DNA of 58,727 bases from assembly GCA_023251805.1 (NCBI GenBank), contig JAHEYB010000004.1:38182-96908 (forward strand). The letters run 5' to 3'. Every line of letters begins with the position of its first letter. Positions within the stretch are counted from its first letter, which is position 1. The position numbers were made by a program, and so were the translations under genes. The stretch is from Bacteroidota bacterium (GTDB lineage: Bacteria; Bacteroidota; Bacteroidia; 2-12-FULL-35-15). Below, piece after piece: positions 14,744 through 24,452 of the stretch. The notes beneath the pieces were generated by a model. It was given only the letters and a program-made list of their open reading frames with translations, made no database searches and had not been told where the DNA came from.

Positions 14744-17700
14744 ATGCCAACATCTTTGGTAAAAATAATTTGTTTCTTTCATTTTGTAATTGTTTCTCCA
14801 TTCATTTCTTTTTCTCAAACCGAAACGTTTAAGAATTACGCTGTTGAAGAAGGGTTATCACAATCGCAAGTGCGCTGTGCCTTTCAAGATAGCAAAGGGT
14901 ATCTTTGGTTTGGTACGGATGCCGGAGGCTTATGCCGATTTGATGGAAGAGGTTTCTCTGTTTTCACAACTTCAGATGGTTTAGCAGATGACAAAATTTT
15001 CTCCATCTGCGAAGACAACAAAGGTAATCTTTGGGTAGGGACCAACAAAGGAATCAGCATTTTCAATGGCCAACAATTCATCACCATTCCAACTAAACTT
15101 GATTCATTAAAAAAACTAGCAATAACTGCTATCTTAATAGATAATAATGAAGATGTTTGGATTGGAACTGCAGATGGATTATACACTTGGAAAAAAAATA
15201 CACTTCGGAAAAATCAGGTTTTAAACAAACTTTCGATTCGTGTTATTTTTAAAGATAGCCGCAATGGAATTTGGGCCGGTTCAGCAACAAAAGGTATCTA
15301 TTATGTTTCCTCTCCCGAAATTAAGCATTACAACTATTCTGATGGATTGGTTAGTGATTCTGTATGGTCAATTATTGAACCCGAAAATGGAACATTATGG
15401 GTGGGAACGGATAAAGGAATTAGTCAGTTTGATTTATCCCGCAAATTGGTAAAAAATAAACCCGGAATGAAAATTCCCAATATCAGATGCATAATAAAAG
15501 ATCACAGCAATGGTATTTTGGCACTTACAGATGGACAAGGAATATTTAAATTTTCAGAAAATAAAATTACTTCAATAACTACCAAACAAGGACTTTCTAC
15601 TGATATTTTGTGGTGCGGAATAAAAGACAAAGAAGGAAATATTTGGTTAGGTACCGATGGAAATGGTGTGATCAAATATCAACTTTCTGCATTTTCGAAA
15701 ATTACGGATCAAAGCGGCCTGTTTGGAAATATAGTATTGTCAATTTTTCAAGACAGCAAAAATAATTTTTGGTTTGGGACCGAGAAAGGTAGCACAGAAA
15801 TAAAAACCGATGCGACAACCGAAAAAGAAACATACAATTATTTTTTCGGAGGAAAAAACAAAATCGAAGGTGAAAGAATATGGGCAACTAATGAAGACAG
15901 CAAAGGAAATATGTGGTTTACCACATTCAAAAATGGTGTTTATAAATACGATGGAAAATCCATAGTAAATTATACTACTAAAGACGGGCTTGGAAATAAT
16001 TATGCACGCTCATTATTACCTGATGTTAATGGAACTATGTGGATAGGCACTGTAGGCGGATTAAATTTTTATGATGGTGAAAAATTAAATCTTTACAATA
16101 AAAAAAATGGACTGGAAAGTGATAGAGTCTTAACTATTTTTAAAGACAGCAAAGGAAACATATGGCTCGCTACAAATGGCGGTATCAGCAAATATAATCC
16201 GGATGGAGACGAAAAACATAAATTCATCAACTTTACTGAAAAAAACGGACTACCAAGTAATGGATTATTGGCCATTACAGAAGATAGTGATGGAAATATT
16301 TGGTGTGCAGGATTCAAAGGAATAAGCAAAATAAATCTTCAAAATAAAACATGTAAAAATATTACTATCAACGAAGGTTTAACGTCAAATTCGGTATACA
16401 TACTTGTTGCAGATAAAAAAGGAAATTTATTTGTTGGAACAAACAAAGGGATTGATAAAATTAATATTGCTGAATACAATAAAACAGGAAAAGTATTAGT
16501 AAAACATTTTGGTAAGGAAGAAGGTTTTACAGGATTGGAATGCAATTCAAATGCATATTTTATTGATAAAGAAGGAGGAATTTGGTTTGGAAGCATTAAC
16601 GGAGCTATTCGCTATAATCCGGAACGAGATTTAATAAATAAAACAGAGCCCGTGACACACATTACAGGATTGAATTTGTTTTTTGAAAAATTTGACTGGA
16701 CTAACTATTCAAAAAGTACTGATGAAAAAACAAATTTACCTATTGATTTGAAATTACCTTACGATAAAAATCACCTTACTTTTGATTGTGTTGCATTATC
16801 GCTTACCATTCCTGAAAAAACAGTGTATAGTTTTAAGCTGGATGGGTTCGACCAAGTATGGTCTCCGCCTAGCAAACAATCATTTGCTACGTATTCCTAT
16901 TTGCCTCCCGGAAATTATACTTTTTATGTAAAAGCAATGAACAATGATGGTGTATGGACTAAAACACCTGCTTCCATAAGCTTTGTAATTGATGCACCTT
17001 TTTGGAAAACATGGTGGTTTTATACACTTTCTTTTATCTCAATAGTCCTGCTTGTTGTTTTTGTTTTTAAAATGCGATTACAGGCACTTCAAAAAAGAGC
17101 AATCGAATTACAAGAACGTGTGGATATAAAAACAATGGAATTAAGAAAGGAAAAAGAAATAGTGGAACATCAACATAAGATTATTGAAAAAAAGAATTTG
17201 AATATTACTGCGAGTATCAATTATGCAAAACGCATTCAAACTACTGTATTACCAATCAAAGAAAGTATTAAAAAATTTTTGTCGCAATCTTTCATCCTTT
17301 TAAAACCAAGAGACATTGTAAGCGGTGATTTTTATTGGTTTGACCAACTGGAAAACAAAATTATTATTGCAGCAATAGATTGTACAGGACATGGAATACC
17401 GGGTGCATTTATGTCCTTGATAGGAAATAATATAGTGAATAATGTCGTGAAAGTCAGGGGCATTACCAATCCTTCTCAAATACTCTATGCTTTGCATGAA
17501 GAAATTATTATCACATTAAAAAAATCGGAGCAATCTTCTGCAACGGTTGATGGAATGGATGTTTCACTTTGTGTGATTGACATCAATAAAAAAGTACTTG
17601 AGTTCGCTTCCACCGGACAACCTATGATTTTAATTAAAAATGGTAAGGCTGAAATTATCAAAAGCGGTAAATACCCGTTGGGCTTAATTTTAAAAAAAGA

Positions 17701-17959
17701 ACGAGTTTATGAAACTCATTTAATCTCTTTAAATAAAAATGATGCATTTTATATGTTTACAGATGGCTGTGTAGACCAGTTTGGTGAAAGTAATGATGAA
17801 AAATTTTCGGAAGAGCGATTTAAAAAATTACTGATTGAAATCCAACACATGGATATGAATGAACAGGAGAATGCAATTGAAAATGCGATTAGCAATTGGA
17901 AAGGAAAACTTCCTCAATTAGACGACATACTGGTAATTGGATTTAAAATGGATTCCTGA
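14744..17959 (+). CDS. Propeller-sensor PP2C (SpoIIE-type) phosphatase
   Basis: A 1071-residue membrane protein. A signal peptide (MPTSLVKIICFFHF...SFSQ) leads to about 14 two-component-regulator propeller repeats (motif DSKGYLWFGTDAGGLCRFDG and variants such as GNIWLGTDGNGV) forming a large periplasmic double propeller. A Y_Y_Y domain follows (FKLDGFDQVWSPPS, LPPGNYTFYVKAMNNDGVW), then one membrane helix (WWFYTLSFISIVLLVVFVF) and a coiled coil. The cytoplasmic SpoIIE/PP2C domain starts at INYAKRIQTTVLP, with metal-binding DIVSGDFYWF, DCTGHGIPGAFMS, DGMDVSLCVID and FYMFTDGCVDQFG. This is the layout of hybrid propeller sensors with the kinase replaced by a phosphatase. It should dephosphorylate the SiaC homologue upstream when the propeller binds its ligand, probably a glycan or peptide. 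The direct link between extracellular sensing and the switch is inferred from operon order. Confidence 0.9.
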   Translation: MPTSLVKIICFFHFVIVSPFISFSQTETFKNYAVEEGLSQSQVRCAFQDSKGYLWFGTDAGGLCRFDGRGFSVFTTSDGLADDKIFSICEDNKGNLWVGTNKGISIFNGQQFITIPTKLDSLKKLAITAILIDNNEDVWIGTADGLYTWKKNTLRKNQVLNKLSIRVIFKDSRNGIWAGSATKGIYYVSSPEIKHYNYSDGLVSDSVWSIIEPENGTLWVGTDKGISQFDLSRKLVKNKPGMKIPNIRCIIKDHSNGILALTDGQGIFKFSENKITSITTKQGLSTDILWCGIKDKEGNIWLGTDGNGVIKYQLSAFSKITDQSGLFGNIVLSIFQDSKNNFWFGTEKGSTEIKTDATTEKETYNYFFGGKNKIEGERIWATNEDSKGNMWFTTFKNGVYKYDGKSIVNYTTKDGLGNNYARSLLPDVNGTMWIGTVGGLNFYDGEKLNLYNKKNGLESDRVLTIFKDSKGNIWLATNGGISKYNPDGDEKHKFINFTEKNGLPSNGLLAITEDSDGNIWCAGFKGISKINLQNKTCKNITINEGLTSNSVYILVADKKGNLFVGTNKGIDKINIAEYNKTGKVLVKHFGKEEGFTGLECNSNAYFIDKEGGIWFGSINGAIRYNPERDLINKTEPVTHITGLNLFFEKFDWTNYSKSTDEKTNLPIDLKLPYDKNHLTFDCVALSLTIPEKTVYSFKLDGFDQVWSPPSKQSFATYSYLPPGNYTFYVKAMNNDGVWTKTPASISFVIDAPFWKTWWFYTLSFISIVLLVVFVFKMRLQALQKRAIELQERVDIKTMELRKEKEIVEHQHKIIEKKNLNITASINYAKRIQTTVLPIKESIKKFLSQSFILLKPRDIVSGDFYWFDQLENKIIIAAIDCTGHGIPGAFMSLIGNNIVNNVVKVRGITNPSQILYALHEEIIITLKKSEQSSATVDGMDVSLCVIDINKKVLEFASTGQPMILIKNGKAEIIKSGKYPLGLILKKERVYETHLISLNKNDAFYMFTDGCVDQFGESNDEKFSEERFKKLLIEIQHMDMNEQENAIENAISNWKGKLPQLDDILVIGFKMDS

Positions 17960-18010
17960 TAAATTCAGATTTTAGTTTTCAAAAATAAACAACTTAACTC
18001 TTAACTCTAA

Positions 18011-18048
18011 AAAAATTCCCGCTCAAATTCGAGCGGGGATTTTTTTTA
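18011..18048. terminator. Bidirectional terminator
   Basis: Stem CCCGCTC/GAGCGGG (18018-18024 with 18031-18037), loop AAATTC, with A's on the left and T's on the right. It lies between the converging phosphatase operon and the DUF1761 gene. Confidence 0.83.
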
Positions 18049-18564
18049 GTAGGATAAGCCCCACTGACAGATAATTCCACCCATGATGCCCAAACAAAGA
18101 ATCCAGTAACCGCAGTTCACTGCTATGTACTTAAAGCCTTTTCGCTCAAAGAGCGCATTTGTTCCCATCACTGGAAGAACCAGGAATAATCCAGCCAAAA
18201 CACCATGAAACATCCCATGCTTGAATGTGCGGAAATTACTTCCGTACTTCGACATGAAATCTTTGAAATAGTTTGCTCCTTCCGAATTGATCGGATCAGC
18301 CAGCGTATCAGGAGTTGCGAGTGTTGAGAATACACCCATTTGATGAATGGTGATAGGCATCAGCGACATTGCCAATATAAAACTAAGCACAAATGACACT
18401 CCGAAGATTACAGCCATGTTGGCTCCTTTCATCTTGTCTTCTGTTATCCCAGCAGCATCCATCCATACTTTGCCTAAAACCTTCGGATTATACCAAATAA
18501 AACCGAGTATCATCGGGACAAGAGAGGCTAAAAAAACATAAAGAAAATTAATTTTTAAATCCAT
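18046..18564 (-). CDS. DUF1761 integral membrane protein
   Basis: A 172-residue inner-membrane protein with four hydrophobic helices (FLYVFLASLVPMILGFIWY, AVIFGVSFVLSFILAMSL, GVLAGLFLVLPVMG, CGYWILCLGIMGGIICQWGL). The motif GFIWYNPKVLGKVWMDAAGI is characteristic of DUF1761. The family's function is unknown. An earlier in-frame ATG at 18588 is rejected because it falls inside the -7 box (18586-18593). The ATG at 18564 follows the predicted transcription start by about 15 bases. The middle loop (SEGANYFKDFMSKYG) is longer than in many relatives. It is a monocistronic gene. Confidence 0.85.
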   Translation of the reverse strand: MDLKINFLYVFLASLVPMILGFIWYNPKVLGKVWMDAAGITEDKMKGANMAVIFGVSFVLSFILAMSLMPITIHQMGVFSTLATPDTLADPINSEGANYFKDFMSKYGSNFRTFKHGMFHGVLAGLFLVLPVMGTNALFERKGFKYIAVNCGYWILCLGIMGGIICQWGLSY

Positions 18565-18585
18565 GAGATAGAGTTTTGGTTCAAT

Positions 18586-18617
18586 CAAAAATAACCATTT
18601 GAGAGGAGAAATTCAAA
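18586..18617 (-). promoter_or_regulatory. Promoter of the DUF1761 gene
   Basis: Read on the minus strand: TTTG (18617-18614), a 20-base spacer, TATTTTTG (18593-18586). Confidence 0.65.
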
Positions 18618-18658
18618 ACTCATTTTAAAACTTATGAGATTGGAGGTGTTTATAAAGC

Positions 18659-18694
18659 AAAAATGCCTCTCCGAATAAACGAACAGGCATTTCA
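18659..18694 (-). terminator. Terminator of secA
   Basis: On the minus strand, stem AAATGCCT/AGGCATTT (18685-18692 with 18661-18668) is followed by T's. It lies just past the secA stop. The loop is 16 bases. Confidence 0.7.
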
Positions 18695-18710
18695 TTTTTA
18701 ATAATTTATA

Positions 18711-21700
18711 CTACGCCTGTCCGTGACAAGCCTTATATTTTTTACCGCTCCCGCAAGGACAAGGGTCATTTCTACCAATCTTCTGCTCCACTCTTACAGG
18801 TTGCGTTTTTACTTTTGGTTGTTCTTCGCTTGGATTGTTTGAACCCACTTCGGTTCTACTTGTTTGAGTTTGCTGTTGACGTTGTGGAGCCTGAACTCTT
18901 GCTTGTTGAACACTATTTTGAATTTCGTTTGGTAAGTTTGCACGCATTAAAAAAGAAACAATTTCTTTGTTTACTTCCGTTACCATACGCTTAAACAACT
19001 GAAACGATTCAAACTTATAAATCAATAAAGGGTCTTTTTGTTCGTATACCGCATTTTGAACCGATTGTTTTAACTCATCCATTTCGCGCAGATGTTCTTT
19101 CCAGGAATCATCAATCATAGAAAGAGCGGTGCCTTTTTCCAGGCCTAAAACCAACTCTGCTCCTTTTGTTTCGTAAGCGCGTTTTAAATTTACAACCACT
19201 TGCAATGTTTTTATTCCATCACTTAAAGGTGTAACAATATTTTCATAAGATGTGGCTTGATTTTCAAACACATCTTTAATTACAGGAAATGATTTTGTTT
19301 TGATGTACGTATTTTTTGTGTTGTAATGTGTATCTGCTTTTTCATACAACGCATCTACCAGTTCCTGCTGCTTTAAATCTGAGAAACCATTTTCATCAAC
19401 GGGCGGCTCAATTGATAATACACGCAACACTTCAATATTAAATCCTTCAAAATCTTTTATTTCATGATATTCATTAACAATTGATTCACACGTATCATAA
19501 ATAGAATTCGCAATGTCGATGGCTAAACGTTCGCCAAACAAAGCATGTCTGCGTTTTTTATAAATTACTTCTCGTTGTGAGTTCATCACATCGTCATACT
19601 CAATCAAACGTTTACGAGTCCCGAAGTTATTTTCTTCCACTTTCTTTTGAGCTCGTTCAATGGATTTGGTAATCATGGAATGTTGAATCACTTCACCTTC
19701 TTTAATTCCCATTCTGTCCATCAATTTTGCAATTCGTTCGGAACCGAACAAACGCATTAAATCATCTTCCAAAGAAGCAAAAAACTGAGAAGAACCCGGA
19801 TCTCCTTGACGACCGGCACGACCACGCAACTGACGGTCTACGCGTCTGGATTCATGGCGCTCTGTTCCTATAATTGCCAATCCACCGGCATCTTTCACTC
19901 CTGCTCCTAATTTAATATCTGTACCACGACCTGCCATGTTTGTTGCAATGGTAACTGTTCCTGCTTGTCCGGCTTCCTGTACAATTTCCGCTTCACGTTG
20001 ATGCATTTTCGCATTCAACACATTGTGTTTGATGCCACGCAATTTCAACATTCGGCTTAATAATTCAGAAATTTCAACAGAAGTTGTTCCCACCAAAACA
20101 GGACGGCCTTTCTCTACACATTTTCCAACTTCTTCAATAACGGCATTGTATTTTTCACGTTTGGTTTTAAAAACTAAATCTTCGTGATCTTTTCTTGCAA
20201 TTGGTCTATTCGTTGGAATTGCCACCACATCCAATTTATAAATATCCCAAAATTCACCTGCTTCCGTTTCTGCAGTACCCGTCATTCCCGACAATTTAGA
20301 ATACATACGGAAATAATTTTGCAACGTAACTGTTGCATAGGTTTGTGTTGCAGCTTCTACTTTTACATTTTCTTTCGCTTCAATTGCTTGATGCAAACCA
20401 TCGGAATATCTACGACCTTCCATGATACGACCTGTTTGTTCATCTACAATTTTAATTTTGCCCTCAATAATTACATACTCAACATCTATTTCAAATAAGG
20501 TATACGCTTTTAACAATTGATTAATTGTATGTACGCGCTCCGATTTGATGGAATAGTCACGAATCAATTCTTCTTTTTGTTTTGCTTTTTGTTCTCCTGT
20601 CAACCCTGATTTTTCAAGTGCAGCAATTTCACTTCCAACATCAGGTAATACAAAGAATTTTGAATCTTCAGAAGAAGTAGAAATTAGTTCCAACCCTTTT
20701 TCGGTAAGTTCAATGGAATTATGTTTTTCATCAATCACAAAAAACAATTCGGCATCCACTTTATGCATATCACGTGATTGATCTTGCATATAAAAATTTT
20801 CTGTCTTTTGTAACTGCTGTCTGATTCCCGGTTCGCTCAAAAATTTAATCAATGCTTTGTTTTTAGGCAAACCTCTGTAAGCACGAAGCAATGACATACC
20901 ACCTTCTTTATCTTTCCCTTCAGCCAATAATTTTTTAGCATCTGTTAAAGCGGAGTTCACATAATTTTTTTGAGCGTTTACAATTTTTTCGATACGAGGT
21001 TTTAAGGGTGCAAACTCTTGGTTATCGCCTTTTGGTGTTGGGCCGGAAATAATTAAAGGCGTACGCGCATCATCAATCAATACACTATCCACCTCATCCA
21101 CAATTGCATAATTGTGTTTACGTTGCACTAGATCTTCGGGCACACGCGACATATTATCACGCAAGTAATCAAAACCAAATTCGTTGTTTGTACCATAAGT
21201 AATATCTGCCAAATATGCTTTTCTGCGTTCAGGAGAATTGGGTTCATGCTTATCGATACAATCAACTGTTAAACCATGAAATTCGAAAAGTGGACCATTC
21301 CATTCGGAGTCACGTTTTGCCAAATAATTGTTTACTGTTACAACGTGAACACCTAATCCGGTTAAAGCATTTAAATACACGGGCAATGTTCCAACCAACG
21401 TTTTTCCTTCTCCTGTCCCCATCTCCGAAATTTTTCCTTGGTGCAACACTATCCCACCAATCAATTGCACATCATAATGCACCATGTCCCAAGTTACATC
21501 ATTGCCTGCTGCCTTCCAGGTATTCGACCAGATAGCCTTGTCTCCTTCTATTTCAACTGAATCGCGGTTAGCAGCAAAATCACGATCCATTTGTGTTGCT
21601 GTAACTTCTAAACTTGAATTTTCTTTTAATCGTTTTGCCGTTTCTTTTACAACAGCAAAAGCTTCCGGTAAAATTTCATCTAAAATTTCTTTGTTGTTTT

Positions 21701-22004
21701 TGATGATTGTTTTTTCCAACTCATCTACTTCTTCGTATAATCTCTCTTTTGATTCAACATCCATTTCGGGATTTGTATCAATTTTACTTTTTATTTCGTT
21801 GATTTGACCTTGTTCTTTTGCAGAACGGTCGGCAATACGTTTTTTAAATTCGATGGTTTTACCACGCAATTGATCGTTGGTTAAAGAAGCAAGTTTGGGA
21901 AACTCAACTAATATCTTATCAACAATTGGTTGTATCTCTTTTAAATCTCTGTCGGATTTGGTACCGAATAATTTAGAAATGCTTTTGGTAATACTATTTA
22001 ACAT
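18711..22004 (-). CDS. secA: Protein translocase ATPase SecA
   Basis: A 1097-residue motor that drives unfolded preproteins through SecYEG. It starts [20 protein letters not shown], as Bacteroidota SecA does; 12 extra codons upstream (to 22040) are rejected because they include the predicted transcript start. NBD1 carries Walker A GTGEGKT (about 195-201), [21 protein letters not shown] and the preprotein cross-linking domain, which has the long insert typical of this phylum (about 1100 residues versus 901 in E. coli). NBD2 has [13 protein letters not shown] and [18 protein letters not shown]. The C-terminus is a low-complexity linker ([13 protein letters not shown]) plus the zinc-binding SEC-C tail [14 protein letters not shown], which binds SecB and ribosomes. 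Every T9SS and lipoprotein product in this window depends on it. The gene is monocistronic. Confidence 0.97.
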   Translation of the reverse strand: MLNSITKSISKLFGTKSDRDLKEIQPIVDKILVEFPKLASLTNDQLRGKTIEFKKRIADRSAKEQGQINEIKSKIDTNPEMDVESKERLYEEVDELEKTIIKNNKEILDEILPEAFAVVKETAKRLKENSSLEVTATQMDRDFAANRDSVEIEGDKAIWSNTWKAAGNDVTWDMVHYDVQLIGGIVLHQGKISEMGTGEGKTLVGTLPVYLNALTGLGVHVVTVNNYLAKRDSEWNGPLFEFHGLTVDCIDKHEPNSPERRKAYLADITYGTNNEFGFDYLRDNMSRVPEDLVQRKHNYAIVDEVDSVLIDDARTPLIISGPTPKGDNQEFAPLKPRIEKIVNAQKNYVNSALTDAKKLLAEGKDKEGGMSLLRAYRGLPKNKALIKFLSEPGIRQQLQKTENFYMQDQSRDMHKVDAELFFVIDEKHNSIELTEKGLELISTSSEDSKFFVLPDVGSEIAALEKSGLTGEQKAKQKEELIRDYSIKSERVHTINQLLKAYTLFEIDVEYVIIEGKIKIVDEQTGRIMEGRRYSDGLHQAIEAKENVKVEAATQTYATVTLQNYFRMYSKLSGMTGTAETEAGEFWDIYKLDVVAIPTNRPIARKDHEDLVFKTKREKYNAVIEEVGKCVEKGRPVLVGTTSVEISELLSRMLKLRGIKHNVLNAKMHQREAEIVQEAGQAGTVTIATNMAGRGTDIKLGAGVKDAGGLAIIGTERHESRRVDRQLRGRAGRQGDPGSSQFFASLEDDLMRLFGSERIAKLMDRMGIKEGEVIQHSMITKSIERAQKKVEENNFGTRKRLIEYDDVMNSQREVIYKKRRHALFGERLAIDIANSIYDTCESIVNEYHEIKDFEGFNIEVLRVLSIEPPVDENGFSDLKQQELVDALYEKADTHYNTKNTYIKTKSFPVIKDVFENQATSYENIVTPLSDGIKTLQVVVNLKRAYETKGAELVLGLEKGTALSMIDDSWKEHLREMDELKQSVQNAVYEQKDPLLIYKFESFQLFKRMVTEVNKEIVSFLMRANLPNEIQNSVQQARVQAPQRQQQTQTSRTEVGSNNPSEEQPKVKTQPVRVEQKIGRNDPCPCGSGKKYKACHGQA

Positions 22005-22030
22005 TGTACGCTTTTTTATAGAATTAATAC

Positions 22031-22057
22031 CTGATGCCAATCAGGGATGCAAAAATA
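22031..22057 (-). promoter_or_regulatory. secA -7 promoter element and 5'-terminal leader hairpin
   Basis: On the minus strand TATTTTTG (22057-22050) matches TAnnTTTG. A start near 22044 would place the hairpin CCTGAT-TGGC-ATCAGG (22046-22031) at the extreme 5' end of the secA mRNA, about 27 bases before the ATG. A 5'-terminal hairpin can stabilise mRNA. Confidence 0.5.
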
Positions 22058-22278
22058 ACAAATTTTGGCTTCATTTTCGGAAATTTATTATTGAGGCAAA
22101 AGGCTTATCTGTAAAGAGAAGTAGCTAGAAACAATCAATATAAAAATCTACCCTTGCTTGTCAAAAGCCATACCTTTTTAAAAAGACTGACAAATTAACA
22201 GACCATCGACTGCGCTCAGGCCGACAATCGTTTTGTAACGGGCTATACGGTCATCAGAATTACTACAGAATTAAACAC

Positions 22279-22286
22279 TAAATTTG
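22279..22286 (+). promoter_or_regulatory. -7 element of the response regulator gene
   Basis: TAAATTTG matches TAnnTTTG and lies 20 bases before the TTG start at 22307. The 22041-22278 stretch before it holds the secA promoter and one REP-like word (CGACTGCGCTCAGGCCGAC near 22207), also found in altered form near 27681. Confidence 0.5.
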
Positions 22287-22306
22287 ACCTTATAAATTCC
22301 GAAAAA

Positions 22307-22981
22307 TTGAAAATCCTGCTCATAGAAGATGAAAAAGACTTACTTGATTCGATGAAAACATACCTCGAATCAGAAGGGTGTATTTGCGAAACAGCGGATG
22401 ATTTTCAAAAAGCTTCTGAAAAAGTAAATGTGTATGAGTATGATTGTGTGGTAGTAGACATTACCTTACCAAAAGGAAACGGATTACAACTGGTAAAAGA
22501 GTTGAAAGAAAAAAATTCGGAGGCTGGAATTATAATTGTTTCGGCTAAAAATTCGCTAGACGATAAACTAAAAGGCTTGGAATTGGGTTCGGATGATTAT
22601 TTGACAAAACCATTTCATTTATCGGAATTAAATGCAAGAATAAAAGCAATTGTTCGCAGGAAAAATTTCGATGGAAAAAACGAATTGATTTTAAATGAAA
22701 TAAAAATTGATTTGCCATCACGAGCTGTTTATATAAAAAATAATTTGCTGACACTCACTACCAAAGAATACGAGTTACTACTATTTTTTATTTCTTCTAA
22801 AAATAAAGTGATTACAAAAAATGCCATTGCAGAGCATTTGTGGGGCGATGATATGGATCAAAGCGACTCCTATGATTTTATTTATACGCATATTAAAAAT
22901 TTGAGAAAAAAAATGTTGGAGAAAGGTGGTGAAGATTATATCAAAACAATTTATGGAATAGGCTATAATTTCAGTGTCTGA
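22307..22981 (+). CDS. OmpR-family response regulator (TTG start)
   Basis: A 224-residue two-component regulator. The receiver domain has acidic pair IEDE (6-9), phospho-acceptor D51 in VVVDITLPKGNG and Lys in SDDYLTKPF. The C-terminal winged helix ends YIKTIYGIGYNFSV. The start codon is TTG: no in-frame ATG precedes MKILLIEDE, and the -7 box at 22279-22286 leaves a leader of about 14 bases. The cognate sensor kinase follows after a repeat-filled gap of about 215 bases, then a TonB-dependent receptor and a PepSY-like protein. This gene order suggests regulation of receptor expression by the two-component pair. The signal is unknown; metal or oligopeptide ligands are possible. Confidence 0.92.
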   Translation: MKILLIEDEKDLLDSMKTYLESEGCICETADDFQKASEKVNVYEYDCVVVDITLPKGNGLQLVKELKEKNSEAGIIIVSAKNSLDDKLKGLELGSDDYLTKPFHLSELNARIKAIVRRKNFDGKNELILNEIKIDLPSRAVYIKNNLLTLTTKEYELLLFFISSKNKVITKNAIAEHLWGDDMDQSDSYDFIYTHIKNLRKKMLEKGGEDYIKTIYGIGYNFSV

Positions 22982-22998
22982 GACATTCTAAAATAAAA

Positions 22999-23182
22999 TT
23001 TTAACACATAGAAACATAGGTAAATTAGGTAAAAAAACAAACTATACCTACATAGAAAAATAAATTTTTAACATAGAAAGAAGCATTCCAACTATATGGT
23101 CTTAAATATGAAGCTTGCTTCATTTCTATGTAAATAAAAATCATAAGCAAACCCATAAAAACTATGTTTCTATGTGTTAAAA
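22999..23182. repeat. Long nested inverted repeat between regulator and kinase
   Basis: A 21-base arm at 22999-23019 (core AACACATAGAAACATAG) is repeated as its perfect complement at 23162-23182. Inside it a second inverted pair lies near 23071-23085 (ACATAGAAAGAAGCA) and 23112-23130 (TGCTTCATTTCTATGT). The 184-base block carries no reading frame. It looks like a MITE or a dispersed structural repeat and separates two genes that normally form one operon. Confidence 0.7.
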
Positions 23183-23197
23183 ATTACACGATTAAAA

Positions 23198-24451
23198 ATG
23201 AAGCTATTAAATAAAACGAGTCTCTATTATTTACTTTTTGCAGTACCTGTTTTTATTGTGTGCTCCATCTTTTTATACTTGTATGTTTCTAAGGAAATAA
23301 GTGACAATGTAGATGAATCGTTGTGGAAAGATCGAATTAAAATAGAACAAAAATTAAAAGCAGGAAAAAGCATCGCACTTTTTGATGATGAAATATCATT
23401 GCAAGCAACAGAAAAAGATGCAATTGATGGTGAAGTAGTGGTCTTTTATTCAGATTCATTGATTTATGATACATATGAAGAAGAGTTTTTGCCATATCGC
23501 ATTCAAAAATCGGTTGTAAGTGGTGGCAAACAGCATTACCTGTTAACGATTATAAAATCTACGATTGAATCGGATGATTTGATTGAAAGTATTATCTATC
23601 CAATTATCATTCTGTTCATCTTTTTACTTTTTGGTTTTTTTCTTATAAACTGGTATATCTCTAAAAAACTTTGGAGTCCATTTTATAAAACATTGGAACA
23701 ACTCAGTCGTTTTAAAATTTCGGAGCCCTCGACAACATTTTCAAAAACAGAAATTCAAGAATTTTCGGAATTAAATCAAACTTTGGGACGGATGACTGAA
23801 AAAATGCACAACGATTATATCAGTCAAAAACAATTTATTGAAAATGCTTCTCATGAAATTCAAACGCCTTTAGCTGTAATTAAAACTAAAATTGAATTGC
23901 TGATACAATCATCAACGCTTTCGGCAAATGATATGCAAATTATTCAATCGGTTTATAATGCTAGCAATAAACTCTCTTCTTTGAACAAAGCCTTATTATT
24001 ACTTTCAAAAATTGAGAACAATCAATTCAAAGAAGAAAAAGAACTTGAAATTGAAAGCATCATTGAAAAAACGCTTGTTCATTTGGAAGATTTAATTTCA
24101 ATTAAGAACATTCAAATCAAAAAAAATTATATTTCAACATTTTCTGTTCATATGAATCTTGCCCTAGCAGATATATTGATAGGCAATTTAATTCAAAATG
24201 CTATTCGCCACAACGTTGAAAGTGGTGCCATCACCATTGAAATTAAAAACAGAACTCTCACTATCAGCAATACGAGCAATACTACAATTAGCAGTACTGA
24301 GGAACTATTTCAACGTTTCAGAAAAAATGAAGCTTCGGCTGAATCGCTTGGTTTAGGTTTGGCTATTGTGAAAGAAATTTGTGAAAAAAATAATGTTGTG
24401 ATTCAGTACACATGTGTTGAAAAAATGCATTCAATTGAGTTAAAATTTTAA
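23198..24451 (+). CDS. Sensor histidine kinase
   Basis: A 417-residue inner-membrane kinase. Helix 1 is LYYLLFAVPVFIVCSIFLYLYV, followed by a periplasmic domain of about 100 residues rich in Asp/Glu (DDEISLQATEKDAIDGEVV), then helix 2 (IIYPIIILFIFLLFGFFLIN). The H-box FIENASHEIQTPLAVIK gives phospho-acceptor His219 from this start. The ATPase domain shows N-box NLIQNAIRHN and glycine box SLGLGLAIVKEI; the F box is LFQRFRKN. A GTG eight codons upstream (23174) is possible but lies inside the inverted repeat, so ATG 23198 is preferred. It is followed after one base by the TonB-dependent receptor gene, so these are co-transcribed. It should phosphorylate the upstream regulator. Confidence 0.92.
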   Translation: MKLLNKTSLYYLLFAVPVFIVCSIFLYLYVSKEISDNVDESLWKDRIKIEQKLKAGKSIALFDDEISLQATEKDAIDGEVVVFYSDSLIYDTYEEEFLPYRIQKSVVSGGKQHYLLTIIKSTIESDDLIESIIYPIIILFIFLLFGFFLINWYISKKLWSPFYKTLEQLSRFKISEPSTTFSKTEIQEFSELNQTLGRMTEKMHNDYISQKQFIENASHEIQTPLAVIKTKIELLIQSSTLSANDMQIIQSVYNASNKLSSLNKALLLLSKIENNQFKEEKELEIESIIEKTLVHLEDLISIKNIQIKKNYISTFSVHMNLALADILIGNLIQNAIRHNVESGAITIEIKNRTLTISNTSNTTISSTEELFQRFRKNEASAESLGLGLAIVKEICEKNNVVIQYTCVEKMHSIELKF

Positions 24452-24452
24452 C

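Noticed and set aside
22999-23182. Repeat of ACATAGAAA words as a CRISPR array
   Set aside because: Copies are inverted, unequal in length and too few, with no cas genes.
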